Positions 23,873 through 37,372 are shown, counted from the stretch's first letter. The stretch: DNA of 64,000 nt from Leptospira kirschneri serovar Cynopteri str. 3522 CT (GCF_000243695.2 NZ_AHMN02000020.1:163541-227540), one strand, 5' to 3'. The notes: generated by a model not told the origin, from the sequence alone. A program made the numbers and translations.

Positions 23873-24814
23873 TTATAAGGAGGAGCTTTTTCTTGAAAAA
23901 TGAGTGATTCTATTTCTACCGTTCACTTTGGAGCAATAGAGAGCTTTATCCGCTTGCTCGATTAGACTTATCGAATATTCTAAATTTATGTTTTTAGAAT
24001 TTGAATTAAAGTCGTGTGTAGCAGCACCTACGCTGACTGTAATACTTCTTTTTTCCCAATTAAATTCTTTCACGGTTTGAATGAGTCTTTCCGAAATTTC
24101 GATCGCCTCGTTTTCAGAGGTTAATGGAAGAGCTACGATAAATTCTTCTCCTCCGTATCTAGCGAGTACGTCACCTTTTCGAAATGCTTTTGTCAAAAGA
24201 TCCGCTAAAGTGATTAAAACTTTATCTCCTTCGAGATGCCCAAACGTATCGTTGTAGTCCTTAAAATGATCTGCGTCGATCATCAATAGAGAAAGGGGAC
24301 TGAATTGTTTTTGAGAGAAATGAACTAAATGATTTAATGCTTCGTTGAAGGCTCTTCTGTTTTTAAGTTTTGTCAATGAATCGGTAGATGCTTGTTCGAA
24401 TAGTTTATCGTTTGCGTCTTTGAGTTCAGTTGCCAATTGACTGATCTTACGATTGGATTCGATCGTTTCGGTAATATCTCTTCCTGTGATATAAACCAAA
24501 CCGGATTCTACATCTGGAAAACCAGTCCAAGCAAAATATTTGTAAGTTCCGTCTGCACATCTGCAACGATTTTGAATGGAGTATCTGGGAATTCCTCCAT
24601 CTAATTTTTGAAATTCCTGTAGAATCGTTTCTTGATCCTCAGGATGTAAAAGATGAAAAGGACTTTTACCTAGTAGTTCTTCTTCTTTCCAACCCAAGAT
24701 TCTCTCAAAGGATGGATTTACGGAAATGACTGTCCCATCCATTCTTTGAATGGAAAATAAATCCAAAGAATAGTTGTAGAATTTTTCAAGATTGTATTCG
24801 TTTTTATATTCCAA
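23873..24814 (-). CDS. PAS-GGDEF diguanylate cyclase 6
   Basis: 313 residues. The start is a TTG at 24814 with GGAG eight bases upstream; no ATG fits. The PAS domain is nearly that of cyclase 2. In the GGDEF half, the motif opening the domain is DSLTKLKN instead of the DPLTKLKN found in the other six, and GHLEGD replaces GHPAGD, but GGEEF, the RKGD inhibitory site and MIDADHFK are intact, so activity is still expected. It heads the tightly spaced sub-block of cyclases 6-5-4. Confidence 0.92.
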   Translation of the reverse strand: MEYKNEYNLEKFYNYSLDLFSIQRMDGTVISVNPSFERILGWKEEELLGKSPFHLLHPEDQETILQEFQKLDGGIPRYSIQNRCRCADGTYKYFAWTGFPDVESGLVYITGRDITETIESNRKISQLATELKDANDKLFEQASTDSLTKLKNRRAFNEALNHLVHFSQKQFSPLSLLMIDADHFKDYNDTFGHLEGDKVLITLADLLTKAFRKGDVLARYGGEEFIVALPLTSENEAIEISERLIQTVKEFNWEKRSITVSVGAATHDFNSNSKNINLEYSISLIEQADKALYCSKVNGRNRITHFSRKSSSL

Positions 24815-24936
24815 ATTATTTTCTCCAGTTACTTATAAATGAAAGCTTCTTTTACAACGAGTCGGTTTTACAATTTTTAACCTAAAAATAGAGTTCTTCT
24901 TCAAAATGAATCCAATTTGTTTATTAAGAACTTGGA

Positions 24937-25878
24937 TCACGACAAAATCTGGGAACAATGAGTCGCTTGATTTCTACCGTTGGCTTTGGAACGATAGAGA
25001 GCACGGTCTGCTTCTTCTACAATCCTTGTAGAAAGATCCGTATCGCAAAAAGTAAAAATTGGAAGGCTGAAGTCTAAGGTTGCAATGCCTACGCTGATCG
25101 TGATAGATCGGTTTTCCCAGGTTTCTTTTTCGATTGTGGTTACCAATCGATCCGCGACTTCGATTGCTTTGTATTCTCCGGTGTCTGGTAATGCGACTAC
25201 AAATTCTTCTCCGCCAAACCGAGCCAATAAATCAGTGATTCGTAGTGTATAAGTAAAAACGGAGGCCAAGCGGATTAAAACCCGATCTCCTGCGGGATGA
25301 CCAAATTGATCGTTGTATGTTTTGAAATGGTCCACATCGATCATTAATAAAGATAAAAGTCCTCTTTTTTTGTTCGTGTGAATGATCAGATCGTTTAATT
25401 CTTTGCTAAATGTTCTCCTATTTTTTAACTTTGTGAGAGGATCTGTACTTGCTTGTTCAAATAATTTATCGTTTGCGTCTTTGAGTTCTGCCGCGAGTTG
25501 GTTGAGTCTACGGTTAGATTCTACGATTTCAGTAATGTCTCTTGCGATGGCGTAAATCAATTCAGAACGCAGATCAGGAAAGGCCGTCCAAGAAAAGTTT
25601 TTATATTCCCCATTGGCACAACGATAACGATTTTGAAAGGATACAATAGGCACACCTTTTTTTAATCTTTCTACAACTTGGTAGGTTGCCTCTACGTCAT
25701 CTGGATGTAGGAACGTATAAGAACCGAAGGCGAGTAGATCTTCGTTTTTCCAACCAAATGCTTTTTGGAAAGAAGGATTGATTCTGAATATGTATCCATC
25801 TAGTTTTGCTATACAAAGCATATCTAAAGAATAATCAAAAAATTTTTCGATATCGTATTTCATTTCTTCGTATTTCAC
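24937..25878 (-). CDS. PAS-GGDEF diguanylate cyclase 7 (first of the block)
   Basis: The GTG at 25878 is preferred: GAGGA lies six bases upstream and the N-terminus (VKYEEMKYDIEKF) then matches the paralogues in length. ATG at 25863 and TTG at 25914 are alternatives. PAS of the cyclase 3 type (AFGSYTFLHPDD, YAIARDITE), coiled linker, GGDEF with MIDVDHFKTYND, RITD inhibitory site and GGEEF. A gap of about 122 bases follows before cyclase 6. Upstream is the long gene-free region, which should hold the promoter for at least this gene. Confidence 0.92.
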   Translation of the reverse strand: MKYEEMKYDIEKFFDYSLDMLCIAKLDGYIFRINPSFQKAFGWKNEDLLAFGSYTFLHPDDVEATYQVVERLKKGVPIVSFQNRYRCANGEYKNFSWTAFPDLRSELIYAIARDITEIVESNRRLNQLAAELKDANDKLFEQASTDPLTKLKNRRTFSKELNDLIIHTNKKRGLLSLLMIDVDHFKTYNDQFGHPAGDRVLIRLASVFTYTLRITDLLARFGGEEFVVALPDTGEYKAIEVADRLVTTIEKETWENRSITISVGIATLDFSLPIFTFCDTDLSTRIVEEADRALYRSKANGRNQATHCSQILS

Positions 25879-25914
25879 GCGATTCCTCGGATAAAAAAGA
25901 AATGAATGAGGCAA

Positions 25915-27152
25915 TTAAAGAAGAAGTTTTGTTTAGTCATAAGAATTCGGTTTGAGAAGTTTTGTAAAAAATTTTTGTATGAATGAAGAGTGATTCTCTT
26001 TGACTCCACGAATGTTTTTATTTTGCCTCTTGTAAAAGTAGTCTAATAGACGCAATTTTATAACTAAAAATCATAACTGCAAAGTAAAAAAACCAAATCG
26101 AAAGATGAACATTATATAATAAATTGTATTCAAATTATAGAATGTTGTTCTTGAATGAATTAAAATTATAAAAACGGAAGATTGTTATGTATTTATATAA
26201 AATCCTTCCTATTTAATCGTTTATAAAATGTGCCAATTGATAATATGAATTAATATGAGTTGATTCGATTATTACTTGTATCTATCTGATCTCAAAATAC
26301 TGAAAAATAAATTTTTATAAAGAGGATTTCTTATACCGAACTTTCGTTTTTTTTAAGTTTTTTATTTTACTCGTCTAATTAGGTTTAGGCGAATCTGATA
26401 TTTTATCTTTAAAAAATAGGAGTCTAATTTTTGTTTTCTGATTCCTATAAATCGGACATACTGAATTTTTATCATAAAACTCTGTTGGTGATAAATGTTT
26501 GGTATAGTTCCGAATAAAAAGTTTTTAGAGATAATTTACAGAATTGACCATATAACTATCTTTAAACGATTTTAAGTGAAATTATAGACTCTGAAATAAC
26601 TCAAGCAAGAACGTAAGAAATCAGTTTTACCTTAGGTCTATTTTTTTGTAAAAAATAAACGTGGGAACTCTCACAAATACCAGTTAAACTTTGAAAATTG
26701 TGGGAACTACTATAAAATAAAAAAGAATCATCGTCCAATCCGATTTTTGTACAAAGCCGTTTTTGCGACCATTATCAAAATTTAAATCCCAGTTTAACGT
26801 AAGTTCGGTCGAGAAAGAGTCTTCTAGAGTTCCTACAATTTTAGATTTTGTTCGTCAAATCTTGATTTGTAATAGTTCCCACGTTTTAGAAATATGGCTG
26901 TAGTTCCGACCTAAGTTTTAATATTAAAATCTTGATTTGTAATAGTTCCCACATTTTAGGAATCGATCTGTGAAATTCAGATTCCAATTTTTTTCAGAAA
27001 AATGAGAATCATAGCCGAACTCACGTTTAAGAGAGATTCATCGTTTTGATTACAAACTAACAGTGTGTAGATGATATGATTTGCAGGACTTACAAAAATC
27101 AATTTTCGAATTTGTAATAGTTCCCACATTTTTAGATTTGTACGTCAAACTC
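25915..27152. other. Long gene-free region between the cyclase block and pyk
   Basis: About 1.24 kb without a credible gene on either strand. The first 700 bases are AT-rich and hold nothing I can name. From 26661 on there are seven or so GAAC-loop palindromes: GTGGGAACTCTCAC at 26661, GTGGGAACTACTAT at 26700, and inverted cores near 26829, 26870, 26904, 26940 and 27114. The words between them (TCTTGATTTGTAATAGTTCCCAC twice) are imperfect direct repeats. The promoter of cyclase 7 should be at the left end. Confidence 0.7.
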
Positions 27153-28580
27153 TCAATGTATTTTATAAATCTGTAAAAAGTCTACACTTCTGACCGTGGC
27201 TCCTGGTGCTCCGGAAAGAATTACCACCTTATCTCCTGGAAAAAGAAATTCGTCCTCTTTGAGTTTCTGATTCATGTAAGCGATCATATCTTCCAACCTC
27301 GTAAAAAAAGGCATTACAAATGGAACCACACCTCGATAGAGTTTCATCTTTCTGGCGGTAGTCACAAACGGAGTGAAAGAGTAGATGGGAACTTTGGGCC
27401 TCATTTCGGAGGTAATCAATGCGGAATAACCGCTTCTCGTAAAATTAACGATTGCCTTTGCATGAATTCCGTGGGCTATTTCTCTTGCGGCGTTTCCCAG
27501 TGCGGTTTTTTCTGATTCTAAGAACGTTTTTTTAATATTCCAGTGAATCTCATAGATATGATCGATGGTTTCGGTTTCTTGAATGATTTTAGACATGATC
27601 TCAACGGATTCGACCGGATAATGACCGTTAGCCGATTCTGCGGAAAGCATAACCGCGTCCGTTCCATCCATGACCGCGTTGGCTACGTCGCTTGCTTCTG
27701 CACGGGTAGGTCTTGGATTTTCAATCATAGATTCCAACATTTGAGTCGCTGTAATTACCGGTTTGCCCGCTTGATTGAGTTTGTAGATGAGTTCTTTTTG
27801 TAGAATAGGAACTTTTTCAGTATCGATTTCTACTCCTAGATCTCCTCTTGCAATCATGATTCCGTCTGCTCTTTCTATGATTTCTTCTATGTTTCCGATC
27901 GCTTCCGGTCTTTCTATCTTTGCGATGAGTCCGGTATACGTACCTTCTAAATAAGATCTTGCTAATTCTAAGTCTGCTCCGGTGCGAACAAAACTGAGAG
28001 CCGCGTAATCTACGCCTAGAGAGAGTGCTAACTTAAGATCTTCCACGTCTTTTTCGGAAAGAGCGGGGGCGGAGATAGGCGTTCCTGGAAGATTAATTCC
28101 TTTGTTGCTCCATAAGATCCCGCCTACGATTACTTTTAAAGTAGCGGAGTCCGATTTTTTAGAAATAACTTTTAAAATCAATTTACCGTCGTCGATTAGA
28201 ATCTTGTCTTCTTCTTGTATGTCTCTAATTAGATTTGGATACGTACAACCGATCCTATGCTCGTCTCCCAAAATATCAGAGTCCGGAACGATTTGAATCT
28301 CTTGATTCTTATGAAGTAGAATGGAGTTGAGTTTTAATTTTCCGGTTCGAATTTTAGGACCTTGTAGGTCTGCCATGATCCCTAAAGGAAATCCGAAAAT
28401 TTGTTCGCACTTGCGTAACGTGTCATAGACTCTTTTATGAGAATCGTGAGTGCCGTGTGAAAAATTCATCCGAGCTATATCCATTCCAGCTTTGAGAATG
28501 GAGAGTATGGTTTCTTCGGAAGAAGAAGCCGGACCTATAGTGCAGACGATTTTGGTTTTTTTCCCGTTTAGAATTTTCAT
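27153..28580 (-). CDS. pyk: Pyruvate kinase
   Basis: 475 residues from the ATG at 28580, the usual length. It turns phosphoenolpyruvate and ADP into pyruvate and ATP. Visible signatures: KTKIVCTIGPASS and MNFSHGTHD at the N-terminus, ADLQGPKIRTG, the active-site stretch IAKIERPEAIGNIEEI, MIARGDLGVEI, TATQMLESM and DVANAVMDGTDAVMLSAESANGHYPVESV. A TTG three codons upstream is an alternative start. It is divergent from the deacetylase-like gene, with about 100 bases between them for both promoters. Leptospira uses fatty acids rather than sugars as its main carbon source, so the enzyme may run mainly for biosynthetic balance. Confidence 0.96.
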   Translation of the reverse strand: MKILNGKKTKIVCTIGPASSSEETILSILKAGMDIARMNFSHGTHDSHKRVYDTLRKCEQIFGFPLGIMADLQGPKIRTGKLKLNSILLHKNQEIQIVPDSDILGDEHRIGCTYPNLIRDIQEEDKILIDDGKLILKVISKKSDSATLKVIVGGILWSNKGINLPGTPISAPALSEKDVEDLKLALSLGVDYAALSFVRTGADLELARSYLEGTYTGLIAKIERPEAIGNIEEIIERADGIMIARGDLGVEIDTEKVPILQKELIYKLNQAGKPVITATQMLESMIENPRPTRAEASDVANAVMDGTDAVMLSAESANGHYPVESVEIMSKIIQETETIDHIYEIHWNIKKTFLESEKTALGNAAREIAHGIHAKAIVNFTRSGYSALITSEMRPKVPIYSFTPFVTTARKMKLYRGVVPFVMPFFTRLEDMIAYMNQKLKEDEFLFPGDKVVILSGAPGATVRSVDFLQIYKIH

Positions 28581-28648
28581 GCAAGGCAATTGTAAAGAAA
28601 TATACTCGTTCTTCCAGCGAATATTTCCTCTTTACGAACGGAAACCGG

Positions 28649-29591
<943 letters not shown>

Positions 29592-29593
29592 GT

Positions 29594-30409
<816 letters not shown>

Positions 30410-30410
30410 T

Positions 30411-31520
<1,110 letters not shown>

Positions 31521-31719
31521 AAAAATCAATAATTGATCGTTGTTTGCTTTTAAACATTTAGATTGGATCGTTCTTGGGCCAATAGATTCTGCCAATTTTA
31601 TATTGAATATGAAGGAAATATAATAAATAAGTTCATGATTATTTGATAGATGTTTGAAAGTGCCAAATGTCTGGTTTGATTTTTACCTCGCTTAAAAAGT
31701 AACTTACGGAGGCTGATGA

Positions 31720-32895
31720 ATGAAAACTTTTAAAGACGAAATTCTTTTTGAATTAGAACGTTTAGAAGGAAAAACAGGTGAAGATTTGTTGGCTATACTC
31801 AAAAAAATAAAAGCCTATGATTACGATGGTTCATTATATCAGAGTGTAATCAGTAAAAAATACGATCCGAATTGGGATGATTATAAATCTTTTATCAATG
31901 CTCTATATGATAAATATTTAAATAAAACTTTCGAAATTTTAGAAAAAGAAAATGATTCGTTTCTAAGGGAAGAAATTAGGAAGTTTGCTCTCGGATTTAC
32001 CATCATAAAAGATAATTTATATATTATCCTCGCAAGATTAGCCGATGATGAGTCTTTTTTGATACTTTGGGAAGAGTCCAAAAAAGTTTTAGAAACTGAA
32101 ACCGATTATCCAGTCATTGCGACTCCTATATTCTGTTTTTTGAAATTATATGCGATTGAAAAATATAGAGAACGGATTCGAGATTTTTTATTAAACTCGT
32201 TCGAATACTCACGAAAATATGCCTTAAAAAATAGAAAATACGATTACCTTGGAGATAACCTTAATAGTGATATTTACTTGGTGATTTCCCAGGGAATTCT
32301 TTCCCTAAATCAGGAAGATCGGGAAGAATTTTGCGATTTAGTGTTGAGTGCATACAGATTTGCGACTGAAAGGAAAAGAAAATATAGTATGTATCAAGTT
32401 TCTGGTTATCTTGCGATTTACCTGACTGCATTTTCAAGAAAAATCGAAAGTAAAATTTTCGACAAATCTATCGCAACGATCGGTAAAAACTATCTGGAAA
32501 ATAAATTCGTTTTTCAGACTAGATATACAAAGTGGTATTTGGAAAGAAATGGTTCTGAGGCTCTTGAATTTCTAAGAAATTGTGAATGTTATGATCAGTT
32601 AGGATACATTGCCGCACTTTTGGCTGATCTTGACTATAAAAATGCAAAGCACATATTGCAGGAAAAGAAAAAGAAAGTTCAAGATATGATTGTTATAGAG
32701 ATTTTTTTAGAAGCAATCGCAAGACTTGAATCTCAAACAAGTATGCCCGAGTCGCAAAATAGAATGATCTGGATGTTTGAAAGCGTTTCGGCTACTCAGA
32801 GAACACTAGGTGCAGGTTCTGACAATGTGTTTTTGAAAAGAGCTCAAGAGAAGACAAACGTTGAAGACTGGTTGCAGGAGGCGGATCAAGAGTGA
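31720..32895 (+). CDS. Hypothetical alpha-helical protein
   Basis: 391 residues, no signal peptide, no membrane segment. It appears almost entirely helical, rich in Lys, Glu, Leu and Tyr, with amphipathic stretches that could be HEAT- or TPR-like helical repeats; I cannot name a family. A strong GGAGG ribosome site stands eight bases before the ATG. Spaced 200 bases from the upstream operon and convergent with the next gene, it is monocistronic. The composition resembles accessory genes rather than housekeeping ones. Confidence 0.55.
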   Translation: MKTFKDEILFELERLEGKTGEDLLAILKKIKAYDYDGSLYQSVISKKYDPNWDDYKSFINALYDKYLNKTFEILEKENDSFLREEIRKFALGFTIIKDNLYIILARLADDESFLILWEESKKVLETETDYPVIATPIFCFLKLYAIEKYRERIRDFLLNSFEYSRKYALKNRKYDYLGDNLNSDIYLVISQGILSLNQEDREEFCDLVLSAYRFATERKRKYSMYQVSGYLAIYLTAFSRKIESKIFDKSIATIGKNYLENKFVFQTRYTKWYLERNGSEALEFLRNCECYDQLGYIAALLADLDYKNAKHILQEKKKKVQDMIVIEIFLEAIARLESQTSMPESQNRMIWMFESVSATQRTLGAGSDNVFLKRAQEKTNVEDWLQEADQE

Positions 32896-32935
32896 TTATA
32901 ATCGGTATTTTAAACAAGGATAAAGTCTTCCGTCT

Positions 32936-34756
32936 TTAATCCTCGTCTTGAAACTGAAAAAGTTCTTCGGGGATCTCTTTTATGGAAACGGAAGGAAATG
33001 TTCCTTTTCGAATATTAAAAAAAACTAATTCTGGAAGACTAAAGAATAAGGATTGGAATCCTTTTTGAAGTTTTTCTCCTTTGTCAAAGGGTAACGTGAA
33101 AACGCCTATCAATGTGGATCCGATTCCTGCCGCTAAATTTACGGTTCCGTACAAGGGTCGACCCAAAAATACGTCGTCCGTAAAAAGTGGAAAAAAATGA
33201 TCCTCTCGATTTGATTTGTAGATGGAAGAAGAAAATGTAAACGATTCTAAAATATGGGTTTTCAAGTTTGGATTTTGTTCAAGTAGTTCGGCTAATTTTC
33301 TTCTTCGATATGAAAGAAAAATTTTTTCTCCTTCGTTATCCCAGCTATTGGAAACGGAATAAGAAGCGTAAAAAGGAATAAAGGAGAGCGAAAAATTAAA
33401 GTTTATCTTTTTTCCAGGAAAGGAGATTTCATTTTGTTCAAAAGAATTTTGGGCACTTTTTAAAATTTCAGTCGTACAGTTTTCAAATAAAATGCGAAAT
33501 GGGTAGAGTTTTTTTAAACGACTATGGTATTCTTTTTCTCTTTGTTTTGCAAATATTAGATATTTCTTAAGCACGGAATTTTCAGGCAAATACATAGGGA
33601 TTAGGAATTTGTTTTCTCTTTGAGGAAGTAGTTTTTCAGACGTCACTCGTACTGGAATCGAGGTTTGAATTCCTTCTTGAAACTCAAAGGCTCTGTTGGA
33701 CGCGTCTTCCCAGATCTGATATTCCTTTTCTGTAAGTTCGTTTAAGGTGGATATTTTTTTTCTAGCCATTGAAACGATGGCCCATGTTTCTTCGAAAAAA
33801 TATTGAAGCGTTTGCGCGTCTTGTGAATCTTCTTTGTAAACGATGGGGGAATCGTCCGGGAAACTGGATAAAAAAACGGGAGATCCTATTCGGATGCTTT
33901 CTTCGATTGTGTGTAGTCTGGCTAAAGTTACAAGTGCGCTATAAGCCCAACCTGGATCTTTGTCGGATAAAGTTTGTATCAGCCCTTTCGTTTGTTTTTC
34001 TCTGAAGTTTTCTAAAAGTTCCTTTTCCTTAGTACTTAATGGTTCTTGTATATTCGATATTTTTAATTCTGAATTTAAACCCCATTCTTCCCTTAAGATT
34101 TGACAAAATAGGATCCCTTCTAAGATGTCTCGTATTTTTAAATAAGATCCTGGTTTCAAAAACGGAAAAACGTATTTGTGCATTTTTTCGGGAAGAGGGG
34201 AAAACTCCATTTTTACGAGTAAGTTGTTAGGAGAGAGTATTTCGTCCTTCAGGTTCTGTTCTAAGTCTTTTAGAAAATTTTCACCTAACGCGGTCGTAAG
34301 TTTTGATTTTAAATCTTTGGAAAGAGCTGAATTATATTCGGAAGTAAAGTAGGCGGTGGCTCTCAGTCCTATTTTTTTTTCGGGTGAATTTAGTTCTTCT
34401 AAGAACTTGGTTTCCTTTTTTAACATCTCCAGATTTTGCAGATGTCTAAATTGGACCAGATAAAGACGATTGAGTCCGGATTCTAATGCGGAGACTTCTT
34501 TCTGGCTAAGTTTGAGTCTAGTAAGAACGCTGGTTCGATTAGAAATGATATTGTAATCAAAAGCGAAATCGTCGTAGGATTCTCGAACTATATGAAAGAT
34601 GTCGTCCGGAAAAAATTGATAGTGATATACTTTGTTTCCTACTCTAATTCCGGTGTGTCCTCCGCTGGATTGTCCAATGTTCGAATCTACATAGATAAAA
34701 TCAGCGGTTGTAGGAGTGGAATAAAGCCCTGTGGAAAACAACAGGGCTATCCACAA
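32936..34756 (-). CDS. Exported DUF4105-like protein
   Basis: About 606 residues. An N-terminal hydrophobic stretch ends near TGLYSTPT, fitting a signal peptide. Two features recall DUF4105 and related permuted-papain proteins: a His motif near the N-terminus (SGGHTGIRVGNKVYHYQF) and a Cys motif about 400 residues on (FENCTTEILKSA). That would give a Cys-His pair, but the family call is tentative. The TTG at 34756 is the simplest start. A CTG at about 34771, overlapping the upstream stop, would give a longer and better signal peptide (MRFFFIPLWIALLF). It is co-directional with the small lipoprotein gene 17 bases upstream. Confidence 0.55.
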   Translation of the reverse strand: MWIALLFSTGLYSTPTTADFIYVDSNIGQSSGGHTGIRVGNKVYHYQFFPDDIFHIVRESYDDFAFDYNIISNRTSVLTRLKLSQKEVSALESGLNRLYLVQFRHLQNLEMLKKETKFLEELNSPEKKIGLRATAYFTSEYNSALSKDLKSKLTTALGENFLKDLEQNLKDEILSPNNLLVKMEFSPLPEKMHKYVFPFLKPGSYLKIRDILEGILFCQILREEWGLNSELKISNIQEPLSTKEKELLENFREKQTKGLIQTLSDKDPGWAYSALVTLARLHTIEESIRIGSPVFLSSFPDDSPIVYKEDSQDAQTLQYFFEETWAIVSMARKKISTLNELTEKEYQIWEDASNRAFEFQEGIQTSIPVRVTSEKLLPQRENKFLIPMYLPENSVLKKYLIFAKQREKEYHSRLKKLYPFRILFENCTTEILKSAQNSFEQNEISFPGKKINFNFSLSFIPFYASYSVSNSWDNEGEKIFLSYRRRKLAELLEQNPNLKTHILESFTFSSSIYKSNREDHFFPLFTDDVFLGRPLYGTVNLAAGIGSTLIGVFTLPFDKGEKLQKGFQSLFFSLPELVFFNIRKGTFPSVSIKEIPEELFQFQDED

Positions 34757-34773
34757 AGGAATGAAAAAAAATC

Positions 34774-35259
34774 TCAGAATTGATGAAATCCTTTTCGGAT
34801 GGATTCTACAATTTCTGGATTGGAAGTTCCGATTTGAGAAAGAAAGGTTTGAAATTTATCTTCGTTTACTCCTGCTTTTTTGAGTCCACTTCCAATTCCT
34901 AAATACGTTACGCGCAATGACTTCCAGTTTGTGAGTCCGTTATGAAGCGCCAGTGTTGTAAGATCGTTTTTAAATTCGATTTCTTGAAATCCGTTTTCTA
35001 CGTGTATCGCAGTTAGATCTCTAACGTCTTTGAGATACGCCTTTTCTTTTTTTTCATCGTCGTCTGAAGAAGAGGAAAAAATAGAACTCACCGAAGTAGA
35101 AAGAGATTTAATCGACTTAGAAAGACTTTCTAAAGAATCAGAGGATTTACTGAGAGAATCAACCGCTCTGGAAACGGAATCGGAAATAAAACAATCATTG
35201 AAAGAAATGATGGTAAGCCCAAGAATCAAAGCGATCAGTAGTTTTTGAATACGTTTCAT
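34774..35259 (-). CDS. Small putative lipoprotein
   Basis: 161 residues from the ATG at 35259, with AGGAG ten bases upstream; a TTG one codon earlier is possible. The signal sequence ends in ISFNDC, a loose spirochaete lipobox. A Ser-rich heptad-like stretch follows (about 27-65: repeated S-L-S-K-S and S-S-S), then an acidic linker and a compact C-terminal domain (about 75-161). I recognise no family. The Ser-rich stretch could be a flexible tether or a short coiled coil. It precedes the DUF4105-like gene by 17 bases and is likely co-transcribed with it. Confidence 0.6.
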   Translation of the reverse strand: MKRIQKLLIALILGLTIISFNDCFISDSVSRAVDSLSKSSDSLESLSKSIKSLSTSVSSIFSSSSDDDEKKEKAYLKDVRDLTAIHVENGFQEIEFKNDLTTLALHNGLTNWKSLRVTYLGIGSGLKKAGVNEDKFQTFLSQIGTSNPEIVESIRKGFHQF

Positions 35260-35315
35260 CAAACGAAGTCTCCTTGTTTTTCGGTTGGAATTCTATTTGA
35301 TAGCTGTGCCTTGAG

Positions 35316-37256
35316 TCAAACAACTTTTGCGGTTTGTAATACCACGGAACCGAATGCTGGAAGTTTTAGTTTTAAAATTCCTGTTTTTACAGAGTATTCT
35401 AAAGATTCTGGAACTTGTCCGGTCCAATAATCTATAAATTGTTTGGGTTTGGAAACGAAAGTAGTTTCGATTTCGATTGTATTTTCTACTTCGTTCGGGT
35501 TCCAGATTCCTAAAAAACCGGCGGGGTTGTAAAGTGCCGGTGGAAAAAGTCCGGAGCTGATTCCTATCGGGATCGGGGTTTTGTTTTTACACTTGGCTCC
35601 TAGTTCTAAAGTTCTTTTTAAAAAAGTGAGTCTTTCTTCTCCGATTAGAGAAAGATCGTCGCTGATAAAAAGTATTCCTCCGCTTACTGCCATTACACTT
35701 GCCATCAATTGAGTTTGTGCGGTGGTCATTTTATTTTTACTTTCTCGAACTAAAAGACAGTCGGGATCGTTAATCCATAAATTTCTATGCATTGAAGAAC
35801 GGTTGATATCGTTGATCAAGGCTCTTTCAGTACAAAGAGCGTGTTTGTCTTTGGATAAAATCCTAACTTTTTCCCTTCCCCAAAAAGGAGCTACGTCGCA
35901 ACTGATCCTCATCGCATCAAAAAGTCCGATCGAAGGATAGATAGGCGCCCCACATCCTAGTAAAAATATTTCTTTTCCTACTATCTTGCGGATGAACTTA
36001 ATTACGTCCGTATAACGTTTGTGAGGTGAAACTCCTCGGTCGTAAGTCCAGCCAGGAAGTAAGGCTGCATATAAAAAGTCCAGTTTGAGATAGGAATAAC
36101 CGAATTCTTTTACGATTGTTTTAAAAATGTTCTCTAAAAAATCCCTAGAAGTGGGATGGGTGACGTCTATACAATACGTGTGATCCATTCCCCAAAGAGG
36201 GTTCCAAAGCGCGGGGGTAGGTTTTCCGTCCCTATCTTTTAAAACAGCTTCTGGATATTTTTGGAAAAATTCGGATTTTTTTCGGACTAAAAAAGGAGCG
36301 AGCCAAATTCCAGGAATCAATTTTTCTCTTCGAATTTCCTCGGCTAACAGTCTCATTCCACCCGGAAATTTATCGTTTGTAGTCAGCCAGTCTCCTATTT
36401 CTTTTTGGTAGCCGTCGTCTATCTGAAAGAATTGGATCGGAAGTTTTTTTTCCTTTATAAGAGAAAGATTTTTCAGAATGATCTTTTCGGATATTTTAGT
36501 ATAGTATTGATACCAGGAACACCAACCGGTTGGAGCTGGAGTGGTAGTAAGTTTTACTTTATGAGCTTTTCCTAATTCACTAAAATACTTTTTTAAGTGT
36601 AATTCTGGTTTGATGGTAAAACGAGAAATTCCTATTGGAGTCAGAGGGATTTTATTTCCTCTGAAATCTTCATAACGATAAAAATCGTAGATCAAAGAAA
36701 TTCCAGAGTTAAAAATTCTAGGTTTCTTTTTAGAACTTTCTAATTCTTCTTTTCTGGAAGAAGAAATGACTCTAAACTTGACTCCTTGTTCTCCCGGACC
36801 GATCGCGCCCACAAAGTAATTCGGTTCTTTTGAAGAAGAAATTAAAAGGATCATTCCTTCGCTGTGCCAGTCTCCGTTTACGCCGGAATGGTTTGTGTAA
36901 AAATTCTCCTGACAATATTTTAGAAAGTCCAACTTTGGAGATTCGTCTACTTCTGAAAGTGGATAAACTCCGCAAAGGCTCCAGGATTGATAGCCGTGTT
37001 GAAAAATTTTAGGTTCGTTCAGTTGGTGTGGAGGAAGTTCGATTTCCAAGGTAAGTAATTCTGTTCCGGCCTTGGGTCTTTGTTCTCCGATCCATTCTAG
37101 ATGGGGTTTGAAAGTTTCATTCTTTCCTGTTTTTTTATGCCCAAGAGAAAGTGAAAAATTTCGACAATCGCTATAGGTTTTAGTTTCTTTACCTGATATT
37201 TCAAAAGTGGATGTAAAGGAATTCTCATAGACTTTGTAGTTTAGAATGGCTCTCAT
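35316..37256 (-). CDS. GH36-type alpha-galactosidase
   Basis: 646 residues. An N-terminal beta-sandwich (1-230, with QHGYQSWS) precedes the catalytic barrel (about 240-560): TGWCSWYQYY, FQIDDGYQ, IPGIWLAPF, the nucleophile Asp393 in YLKLDFLYAA and the acid/base Asp454 in MRISCDVAPFW. A C-terminal beta-sandwich follows (about 565-646). No signal peptide, so cytoplasmic. The enzyme class cleaves terminal alpha-galactosides from oligosaccharides or glycolipids. Together with the GH31 lipoprotein it suggests some capacity to use host or environmental glycans, although no transporter is adjacent. Confidence 0.88.
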   Translation of the reverse strand: MRAILNYKVYENSFTSTFEISGKETKTYSDCRNFSLSLGHKKTGKNETFKPHLEWIGEQRPKAGTELLTLEIELPPHQLNEPKIFQHGYQSWSLCGVYPLSEVDESPKLDFLKYCQENFYTNHSGVNGDWHSEGMILLISSSKEPNYFVGAIGPGEQGVKFRVISSSRKEELESSKKKPRIFNSGISLIYDFYRYEDFRGNKIPLTPIGISRFTIKPELHLKKYFSELGKAHKVKLTTTPAPTGWCSWYQYYTKISEKIILKNLSLIKEKKLPIQFFQIDDGYQKEIGDWLTTNDKFPGGMRLLAEEIRREKLIPGIWLAPFLVRKKSEFFQKYPEAVLKDRDGKPTPALWNPLWGMDHTYCIDVTHPTSRDFLENIFKTIVKEFGYSYLKLDFLYAALLPGWTYDRGVSPHKRYTDVIKFIRKIVGKEIFLLGCGAPIYPSIGLFDAMRISCDVAPFWGREKVRILSKDKHALCTERALINDINRSSMHRNLWINDPDCLLVRESKNKMTTAQTQLMASVMAVSGGILFISDDLSLIGEERLTFLKRTLELGAKCKNKTPIPIGISSGLFPPALYNPAGFLGIWNPNEVENTIEIETTFVSKPKQFIDYWTGQVPESLEYSVKTGILKLKLPAFGSVVLQTAKVV

Positions 37257-37372
37257 AATCTCTATCGCTCATCTTTTTCTTTTTTCCGAATGGAAACTTT
37301 TCTATAATAAGAGAATTTCCACTTCGTATTTTTGATTCCCGAAAACCGCGTGGCACGGATTATTATGAAATT

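Noticed and set aside
25915..27152. Hidden tRNA, rRNA or riboswitch in the long gap
   Set aside because: I found no tRNA cloverleaf, TTCGA-type loop with CCA end, or known riboswitch core on either strand; only short palindromes.
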